Part shown: in pieces, positions 10,433-19,100 of the stretch | Layout: each line of letters opens with the position of its first letter | Position numbering within the stretch: the stretch's first letter is position 1 | From: Priapulus caudatus | Lineage: Eukaryota; Priapulida; Priapulimorpha; Priapulimorphida; Priapulidae | DNA length: 21,046 nucleotides | Direction: 5' to 3' | Assembly (NCBI RefSeq): GCF_000485595.1 | Contig: NW_014579165.1 | Location: 23,927 to 44,972 of the forward strand | Position numbers and translations under genes: made by a program | The notes under the pieces: generated by a model | Databases searched by the model: none | What the model was told of the DNA's origin: nothing | What the model saw: the letters and a program-made list of their open reading frames with translations, nothing else

Positions 10433-10472
10433 GATCGGCCGTCGTCGTGTGGACCGCTAAGCGCTCGAAGAC
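10200..10472 (-). CDS. possible exon, unidentified
   Basis: A strong acceptor, CGCTTGTTTCCGCGCAG, precedes a frame reading VFERLAVHTTTADLIANPTP, KIFEHPPILMPISAGFGDADP, then Cys/Arg-rich sequence to a TGA at 10200. Codons in the first 40 positions are mostly C- or G-ending, which is coding-like, but that is also what the CpG-rich composition gives. A donor candidate TTGG|GTATGG lies at about 10290. I do not recognise the protein. It overlaps antisense with the plus-strand PPPPAY frame, so at most one is likely real. Confidence 0.2.
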   Translation of the reverse strand, partial: VFERLAVHTTTADLIANPTPKIFEHPPILMPISAGFGDADPSRCALCVGLSTMSAVTTVSCWVWHRRTREAEVLTGRASSGSFCARRGSV

Positions 10473-10485
10473 CTGCGCGGAAACA

Positions 10486-11555
10486 AGCGAACGTCGTTAG
10501 TGCGGTGAAACAAGTGAAACACGTAGAGTGAATGATGACATGAATAATGTGTTTACATAGAAATTTACATAGAATGTTTAAACAACACAAAAGAAGCACA
10601 AAAAAAGAATCGCGGCGCTTAACCGCACACGAAAATATTATATATATATATAATAACATATATATAATATATAAAGAAAAATTAATCAGAACAAAATAAA
10701 TATAAAATGAAAGTGTCAATGACACTATAGGCTCACATTATATAGCATATCTCCATTATATTATACTCTTGATAATTATATACTCTTGATAATATATAAA
10801 ACGTCAATTTTTGATTAGGCGAATATAAATATTTCAGATCTGAAAGAATGAAATCTGGGAGGCGAGAGATGGCGCTTACGAACTAAAATGATCGCATTGG
10901 TTGGTTTTTCGAGTATCACTCAAATAACAATAAAATATTTGACAGTCATAATACTGTAACGAAGAATCTAAAGAACCAACACATAAAAATACACGTATTA
11001 TAGGTAGGTTTTGGTTAAACCAGTTACGATGGACATTTTTCTGTTATTTTGTCAAAAGGTACTATACTATACTAAAGAATCTTAATTATAACTTCTATTC
11101 ATGCTTGATTGTTCTTTAGCCAATAAAATAAGAAATACTTCTATGTCAACAAATATGTACTACAAAAATCACACACCACACGAAATAAAACTGCAGCAAA
11201 CACGGCAGTTTAAGAATGAATAAAAAGTAGGTTGAGCTGGCGTGCTCACAAAATAGGACGCGCACATCTCTCACATAAGGAAGTACACAACTATAGCAAT
11301 TTGAAAACATGTTGGGATCAAACAAGTTCTCAAGCTATGCGTTGAATGTAGCCAATGTTTGACAGACAAGAACGGACGGACCGACCGGACGGGACGAACG
11401 AACGGACGACGCCCATGCAATAGCTCAGTAACTTGACGATGTCAAGGTGAGGAGCTAAAAATATCATAGGAAATATATATTAATATATATATATATTCAT
11501 TAAATAAATATAATTTATAACGTGGCAGACAAAAGGCAACGAAAAGACAGACGCA
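10486..11555. other. AT-rich spacer with TA microsatellites
   Basis: TA runs occur at about 10634-10675 and 11470-11500. A GACGG-rich segment followed by CCATGCAATAGCTCAG (11370-11430) resembles dispersed invertebrate repeats. No exon-like sequence was seen. Confidence 0.5.
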
Positions 11556-11559
11556 GGGC

Positions 11560-11849
11560 GTGTAACAGGGGGGGTGGGGTAATCCAGGGGGTCTAGACGA
11601 CACCCTGAACCAAGCAGCAGAAAATGCCTCTAAGGGGGTCTAATTCAACATTTTTTTCTGGGGGAGAGGCCGCCCCCGAACCCCACCTATACGCAGAAAG
11701 GTGCCCGCAAGTTTGGGTTACGAGTTAGAAGCAACTCCCCATGCTGGTATAAATCCTGTAAAGCCCCTGTTATGGTGGCGAAGGGGTACCATGAGATAGC
11801 GTAAACAAAATAGGGGTACGAGATAGTCACAAAAGGTTGGAGACCACTG
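11560..11849. mobile_element. hAT-like transposon remnant (one end)
   Basis: AAAAGGTTGGAGACCACTG at 11831-11849 reads on the minus strand as CAGTGGTCTCCAACCTTTT, which resembles the terminal inverted repeat of hAT elements. CTCTAGAA follows and could be half of an 8-bp target duplication, but I found no partner. The interior is degenerate and non-coding (GGGGGTCTAATTC, CCGCCCCCGAACCCC). Confidence 0.35.
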
Positions 11850-12063
11850 CTCTAGAAAGTATCGCATCAGTTAAAGTTTGACAAACCAAATCATTCTATT
11901 TTCTATGTTTATTTTCTATATCAACATGGGTGCTTTTGTTTTGTAGCTAAAACGGCAAAAAATATATATAATAGATAGACCCCAAACCTTCGCAAGTTGG
12001 GGTTACGCGTGTATGACCGCCACCCGCCCACCCCGGGTACAAATCCTAAGTACACGCCCCTGG
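11692..12063. repeat. two diverged copies of a transposon-like terminus
   Basis: CCGCAAGTTTGGGTTACG...GGTATAAATCCTGTAAAGCCCCTG (11704-11770) matches TCGCAAGTTGGGGTTACG...GGTACAAATCCTAAGTACACGCCCCTGG (11990-12062). On the minus strand the ends read CAGGGGC, typical of short non-autonomous DNA elements in invertebrates. Confidence 0.45.
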
Positions 12064-13320
12064 CAGAAAACAGACTGACAGCCACATACAGCACACAGAC
12101 TCACGTTTTCATAAGCTGTTGTTCTGAAAGCGTTTAGCGCGACCGTGTACTCTCGTCAACTCCGCGTCATCGCGCCGAGTGGGTCTTATCGTAGAGGCTG
12201 ACACGAGGACGTTGTGTTCTCCTGCGCACGCCAGGAAAACGACGTCACGTTTATAAACATTACCTCTGGGGCATACGAATGTCACTAAAACCGAACGCAC
12301 GTTTTATTTCGAACACTTTTTTGTTCTTAGTCGATTTCTAACTAACGCACAAATTATTTTTAAGCACGTAATTTCTAACATTTATTATTACAGGTATGTC
12401 ACCCACAATTTTTTGTTCAGGAATTCCATATTTATGACACCGAAAATTTCTAACCCGCATCAATTTACTCATAGGCATTCTATACCAATTCCCCCGATTT
12501 TTATCGCAAAATTCACGCGTTTTTTCGATATATTTCGCGCTGATTTTTATTAATCCCCCGAAATCCACATTTATTCTACACATTGACAGTTTCACATTGC
12601 TACACTTCAAACCTAAATTTACATTATTCAACTTTTTCCCGGCTTCTCAATCGAACTCCAAGACGAAGTAATCGCGCAAAAATTGTGACAATTTTAAACG
12701 AAATACGCATACCGGCAACGGGCATGCGCTGTGAACGGTTGCCATGGCGACAGCGCTCTCACTACCTTGCCCGTCTGCAAGATGACAGGATGCGTCTTGC
12801 AAACGAGTTCAGTGTGAGATAGGCCGACAAAGAGCTGCCGATGTACTGTATGTGATTATGCCACGTTGCTCATCAATAGACACCGAACCGACACCTGTGC
12901 AAGCAACACAACAGCATATTACGCCGCATCTCACACCTCACCGCGCACAAACCCAGGACTTTCACTGATCAATCCCAATAACCGATTGCTTCAAATAATC
13001 ATATCATATAAAAAATAAATAAAGAAGAGAATAATAAGAAATATATATACTATATAGTATATATCGAAGAGCTAATAATACGATATTAGGTATTAATAGG
13101 TATTAATAGGCTATTAATTAATAGGTCTATTATTAGGCTCTAGATTATAATATATATATATATATAATAATATAGAATATATAAATAATGAACAATAAAA
13201 TAAAAGAAATAATAATACATCGATATAAGATTGAAACAAATGAATGGCGTTAATCTTAACAACAGCCAAGAACAATCTCTAGCCGATCGTCGACACAGCG
13301 AGCCCCAGAAATCAATCGAT
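12064..13320. other. spacer, no gene recognised
   Basis: Minus frames at 12109-12300 and 12338-12631 and a plus frame at 12583-12822 are short and show no domain. The part around 13000-13180 is AT-rich with TA runs and a short TATTAATAGG tandem. An RFX X-box-like palindrome lies at 12738-12751. Confidence 0.4.
12738..12751. promoter_or_regulatory. RFX X-box-like palindrome
   Basis: GTTGCCATGGCGAC closely fits the X-box consensus GTTGCCATGGCAAC. No gene start is evident next to it. Confidence 0.35.
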
Positions 13321-13589
13321 CATGCCAAATCAAATATTGAACTCACGTGATGTCAGAGTTCTCGCAGCAGGGATGCAGGCTGACCATCTTCCCACTCCTG
13401 CTTGTGCACGGCTCCCACACCGGTCTAGGATGCGTCGTCGTGCCGCCGGCCTGCGCGACACTCCCAGCTGTGACGGACATCGCCAGCGTGTGATGCTAGT
13501 ACTACACGCGCGGACAACACACACGCCAACAGCCACACGCAGTAGAAAACACGCAGTACGCAACACCCACACAGCTACAAAGTAGACAC

Positions 13590-13815
13590 ACTAAAACTGC
13601 AATAACAGCGAGCAGCAGTACCACACTAGGCAGCACGAGCAGCAGCAAATACTGGCCTAGTAAAAAAAATCACTAACACCAGGCGCAGTAACAGCAGCAG
13701 CACAGGCAGCAGCTGAGCAGCAGGCAGCAGTCACCAGGCACTTGTAAAAAAAAACAACAGCACACCAGCAGTAGTAGCAGCAGTAGTAGTAGCAGTAGTA
13801 GGCAGCAGCAGCAAG
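13590..13815. repeat. CAG/GTA-rich triplet low complexity
   Basis: Interrupted AGCAGCAG and AGTAGTAG runs with two A-runs (at about 13661 and 13747). Minus-strand translation gives Tyr/Cys/Ala runs and is not a gene. Confidence 0.9.
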
Positions 13816-13832
13816 TGCTTTCATAATCGAGG

Positions 13833-14615
13833 ATGCTCTCCTTTCTCTCTCATCTCTCATCTGTGCCTCTGCATGCTACTCTCTCATCTCTCTCTCATCT
13901 CTCTGCAGGTTCTCCTCGTCGTCGTCATCTCTCTCTCTCATCTTCTCTCTCTCTCTCTCTCTCTCTCTCAGCTACATCTCTCTCTCTTCTCTCTCTCTCT
14001 CCTCTCTCTTCTCCTCTCTCTGGTCACACCCTGATCATTCTCTCTCTCTCTCTCTGGCTCTCTACTCTCTCTCTCTCTCCTCTCTCTCTTCTCGTCATCC
14101 TCTCTCTCCTCTCGATCTTCTCCTCTCTCGTCCTGTCTCCTCAATCAAAATCTCTACATCTCTCTCTCTCCTCTCGGTCTCTCTCCTCATCGCTCTCTCT
14201 CTCTCTTCTCCTCCTCCTCTCTCTCATCATCTTCTGTCATCCGTTCAAATTCATCAAGATCTCCTCCGAAATCCGGCTACAACATCCCCTATAACAAGAT
14301 CATCACTCTCACCCCTCTCTTGCTCGATTCTCAGATCATCATAAATCATCTACTAGGATCAACAAGATAAACTATCAAACCTCGTTCACTGCGCCCCTCG
14401 AACACTCAGGATACACATCCTTCCAGGGATCGATCAGGAAGCCCTAGTTGACAGTATCTCATCATAACGTGCGGTAAAACTACAGATCATCACACTCTCG
14501 TTTAATATCATCACTCGACACCTCTCTTAATCTACATCTCACTCTTCCACCTCTCTGCTCTCATCCCTCAATCTCTCTCCTCGATCTCGCTATCATCGTC
14601 TCATCACATTCTCTG
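13833..14615. repeat. CT-rich tract decaying rightwards, ends at N
   Basis: A dense CTCTCTCT tract with TCATC interruptions (13833-14250) grades into looser CATCTC/GATCATC sequence up to the N at 14616. On the minus strand this follows GASZ exon E, where the rest of the SAM exon should be. No SAM-like sequence is visible in it. Confidence 0.85.
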
Positions 14616-14616
14616 N

Positions 14617-14658
14617 CCCGACAGGAACAACTCAAGGTCACCGTACTTCGCAACATTC
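14617..14658 (-). CDS. ASZ1: GASZ exon E, start of SAM domain, truncated at assembly N
   Basis: The acceptor is excellent: TGTTTTTCTCCCCACAG. The first G completes Gln with exon D, and the exon then reads NVAKYGDLELFLSG before the ambiguous base at 14616. This matches the opening helix of the ASZ1 SAM domain (F/Y-GDLE-x-FL). On the other side of the N the frame meets a TGA within four codons in GA-rich sequence, which does not look like SAM. I infer that the remainder of this exon has been lost or collapsed at the N rather than that the gene is broken in the animal. Confidence 0.7.
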
Positions 14659-16146
14659 CTGTGGGGAGAAAAACAAGAGAACATCTGTTATAAACTCATA
14701 CGTAATCATGCATAAATATGAACTTTTAACTTTCCATAACAACATTCTATCTTCTATAACCTATCAATAATAATGATAATAACAGGATGGGAAATACAGT
14801 AGCGCTACAGTGTCACCTTAAATGCTGTGCCATAATTAGTTTTCGCGAGCCAGACACAAACAATCAGCAACTAATTACTCCACTAAATTCCACACTGCTC
14901 GTGACCTTTCCAAATCGACATTTCCAGCGTGTAACATTTCAACAGACGCGTGCGCAGAGAATGTTTCCTACTTGTGAGTTCTCACGGCTTTATAACACGC
15001 CATTACTTTTCTAGTTATCTAATTATCTAGTTTTCTAGCGTATCTTTTCTAGTTGCTGTCACCGCTGGAACGTACGTGTCTTTACAAGACGCCATTACTT
15101 TTCTAGTTATCTAATTGTCTAGTTTTCTAGCGTATCTTTTCTAGTTGCTGTCACCGCTGGACCGTACGTGTCTTTACAAGACGCCATTACTTTTCTAGTT
15201 ATCTAATTATCTAGTTTTCTAGCGTATCTTTTCTAGTTGTGAGCTGTCACAGTTGGAGCGTCTTCGTCACCACAACGCAGCATTACGACAGTGACAGCCA
15301 GCAACTAGTGAGACGTTGTTAAACATACGTAGAGAGTGGGATTCTTCACTGTTCACTTGTTTACCGATTTATCATTAGAAACTGTCAGATCTAAGTGGCG
15401 CCCTCTCCACAACAATTAATCGCCGCTAGCAGAAACTATGACAAAAGTAAACAGTAACAATAACAGGCACCAGGTTGCGCCGCTGCGAATACTCACTGAC
15501 TAGAGATATCCACCGGAACTGCGTCCTGGTACGCCGGCGGCGGCGGCGCCGCAACCGGAAAAGGGGGCGCCACCGTCGTCTCCGAGAGCGTACCCGTCGC
15601 CGCGGCAACCCTCTTCAATGACCCACGCCTCATCGACTGCCCTTCGGACAGAGGGGGCGCCACTCCATACGTAGGTGGCGCCACCGTCGTCTCCGAGAGC
15701 GTACCCGTCGCCGCGACAACCCTCTTCAACGACCCGCGCCTCATCGAATGCGCCTCGTCCGGTGGAGGGGGCGCCACTCCGTACGTAGGTGGCGCCTGCA
15801 TCTCCGGGACCGTCCCCGTTTCTGCGGCAACCGCCTCAGCTTCCTCGTCCGGCGACTCGACGATGATCGACGGCGACCGCCGCTTCTCCGTTGCCGGGGG
15901 CGACGGTGGCCTCGGCATCTCCGCCTCGGGGGAGGGTGAGGGTGAGGGGGAGGAGAAGGCGGGGGGAGGGAGGGGCGTGGCGGGGGTCTCACGATCGGGA
16001 CTCGGCTCCTGGATCATGATTTGGATTCCGTCTGGTTGAGCGAACGTTGCCACGGTGATGTCGCTGCCATGTGACGTGTAGTAAACCACTATCTACAGCA
16101 GAGAGAGAGAGAGACGATGATGATGATGATGATGATGATGACGAAG

Positions 16147-16196
<50 letters not shown>

Positions 16197-19100
16197 AGAG
16201 AGAGAGAGACTACCTTTACTATACTATGTTATCAGGCTGTGTGCCTCCCTGCCTCTCCCTCCATGCCTCTTTCTCTCTCTGGCTCCCTGCATCCCTCCCT
16301 CCCTCCCTGCCTCTCTCCTTCCCTCCCCACCTCCCTCCCTACCTCCCTCACTCCTCCCTCTCCTCTCCCTCCCTCCTCCATTTTCCTCTCCCTCCCTCCC
16401 TCCCTCTCTCCCTGCTCCCTCCCGTACAGTTTCCCGCAGGACCTGTCGTTTGTGTGACTTACACGCTGGATAGTTCTGTGCTTAGGCCGTATATCTTGAC
16501 TGGCCTTTCTCTCTTTCCCCTCCCTCCGCTCCCCTCCCTCCCTCCCTCCCTCCTTCCTCCCTCCACCTCCCTCCCTCTCACCTCCCTCCCTTTGCCTCCC
16601 TCCGGTGTGACTTACATTGTGGTAGTTCTGTGCGTAGGCCCTATATCTACTGCTTTCCCTGCCCTTCCCATCCCTTCCCTCCCTCCCTCACCTCCCTCCC
16701 TCTCCACCTCCCTCCTTGGCCTCCCTCCCGTGTGTGACTTACATTGCTGGTAGTTCTGTGCGTAGTGCTATATTCTAACTGCCTTCCCTCCCCTCCCTCC
16801 TCCCTCCCTCCTTCCCTCCCTCCCGTCCCTCCACCTCCCTCCCTCCCTTCCCTCCCTCCCTCCTCCCTCCTCCCTCCCTCCCTCCTCCTCCCTCCTCCGC
16901 CCCTTTTGTCTCTTTCCCGTGTTGTGACTTACACGCTGGTAGTTGCGTAGGCTTAGGCTATATCTATCTGCTTTTCCCTTCCTCCCTCGCCTCCCTCCCT
17001 CCCTCCCTCGCCTCCCCTCCCTTCCCTCGCCTCTTTTTTCTCCCTCCGTGTGCTGACTTACTACGGCTGGTAGTTCCCTGTGGTAAGGCCTATATCTAGC
17101 TGCTTTCCCTCCCTCGGCTCCCTCCCTCCCTCTCCACCTCCTCCCTGCCTTCCACTCCGTGTAGTGGACTTACACGCTGGGGTTTAGTTCTCGTGCGTAG
17201 GCTATATCTACTGCTTTCTCTCCCCCTCCCTGATCCCTTCCCTCCCTCTTCCACCTCCCTCCCTGCTCTCCCTCCCGTGTGTGACTTACATCGCTGGTAG
17301 TCGAGATGTGCGTAGGCTATATTTACTGCTTTCCCTCGACCTTCCCTCCCTCCCTCCCTCTCCATTTTCCCTCCCCTGCTTCCCTACCGTGGTTGCTGAC
17401 TTACACGCTGGTAGTTCTGCCTGCGTAGGCTATATCTACTGCTTTCGTCTCCTTCCCTCCCTCCCCTCCCTCCCTAACCTCCCTCCCTGCCCTCCCTGCT
17501 CCCTCCGTGTGTGACTTACACGCTGGTAGCTTCTGCTGCGTAGCTAATATTCTAACTGCTTTCTCTTCTCTCCCCTCCCTCCCTCCCTCCCTCCCTCCCC
17601 TCCCTCCCTCTCTCCCTCCCTCCCTCCCTGCTCCCTCCCTCGCCTCCCCTCCTTCACCTCCCTCCCTCTCCACCTCCCTCCCGTGCCTCCCTCTGTAGTG
17701 TGACTTACAGGTTGTGGTAGTTCTGTGCGTATTAGCTGCCCCGGAGTAATAGGCCTATATACTACTGGCTTTCCCTCCTTCCCTGCCCTCCGCCCTCTCA
17801 CACCTCCCTCACCTGGCCTCCCTCCAGTTGTAGTGACTTACATGCTTGGGCTATTTTGTGCGATAGGCTATATCTCTTGCTCTCTCTCTTTCCCCTCCCT
17901 TCTCTCACTCCTCTTCCCTCCTCCTCCCTCCCTCTTCTCCACCTCCTCCCTGTTCCCTCGCGTCGTGTGATTTTGCCTGGTTGGCGTAGGCCTAGTATCT
18001 ACTGCTTTCTCTCTCTCCCTCCCTCCTTCACCTCCTCCCTCCCTCCTCCTTCACCTCTTCCTGTCTCACCTCCCTCCTGCCTCCTCCGTGTTTGTGACTT
18101 ACATGCTGGTAGTTCTGTGCGTAGGCTATATCTACTGCTTTGCCCTACCTCCCTCCTTCCCCTTCCTCCCTCTCCCTCTCCACCTCCTCTTTCTCTTGTT
18201 TCCTCTCCGTGTGTGGGACTTTACATGCTGGCGTAGTTCTGTGCGTACCCTATTACTCTACTGCCTTTCTTCTCCTCTCCCCTCCCTCCCTCACTCCTCC
18301 CCTCCCTCCCCTCTCCCTCCTCCCTCTCACCTCCCTCCCCTGCCTCCCTCCTGTGTGTGACTGTGACATGCTGTATTTCTGTGGCGGGTAGGCGTTATCT
18401 ACTGCTTTCCCTACCTCCTCCTCCCTCCCTTCCCTCCTCCCTCCCTCCCTCTCCAGCTCCCTTCCCTCCCCGCTTGCCTCCCTCCGCTGTGTGAGCTACA
18501 TGGTGCTAGTTCTAGTGCGTAGGCTATATCTACTGCTTTCTGCCATCGAACGCGCGCGATAGCTGCCGGTATCAGCTCCTGCTTCTACGAAGGCCTTTGT
18601 CGTGAGAATGTGACCGCGGCTTGCTCTGCCCCCCTAGTGATACACACCTGCAATACAGGTACGCTACAGGTAAGCGGTCACTGATTACAGGTAGCTTGCT
18701 GCCCAGTGTAACACCTGCAACACAGGTATGCTACAGGTGGTCACTGATTACAGGTAGCTTGCTGCCCAGTGTAACACCTGCCAAACACAGGGTATGCCTA
18801 CAGTCGGTCACTGCATTACAGGTAGCTTGCTGCCATGTGCAATAACACCTGCAACACAGGTATGCTACAGGTGGTCACTGATTACAGGTAGCTTGCTGCC
18901 AGTGTAACACCTGAACACAGGTATTCTTACAGTCGGATGCCGCGTCCAGGGGAGCGGTCACTGATTACAGGTGTATTGTTACTGATTACAAGTGATCTAC
19001 AGGTAAACCATAGGTAAGCTAGAGGGGAAACAACCGTTAAGATTGAAGTTCAGGTAAACACACATCGATCGCTCTCGTAACGAAAACCACTCTCGCAAAA

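Noticed and set aside
12338-12631. 97-codon minus-strand frame
   Set aside because: AT-biased Lys/Asn/Ile-rich translation with no motif; likely chance.
13347-13467. Possible minus-strand exon with CACAG acceptor and CAC|GTGAGT donor
   Set aside because: Open in two frames in a GC-rich stretch, acceptor lacks a pyrimidine tract, and the peptide (PRPVWEPCTSRSGKM) matches nothing I know. It is not SAM-like, so it does not extend GASZ.
13657-13860. Ala/Tyr/Cys-rich minus-strand frame as the GASZ membrane anchor
   Set aside because: It is the translation of a CAG/GTA triplet repeat and does not resemble a transmembrane tail of the family.
15493-15500. TGA at the end of exon D as the true stop of the protein
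   Set aside because: It overlaps an ideal GTGAGT donor, and the phase joins exactly to a SAM-coding exon with a strong acceptor.
15748-15992. Arg-rich frames overlapping exon D on both strands
   Set aside because: They are shadows of the GC-rich proline codons of exon D.
16226-18391. Leu/Pro/Ser-rich plus-strand frames up to 175 codons
   Set aside because: They are translations of CCCTCC tracts in the minisatellite, with no start context or domain.
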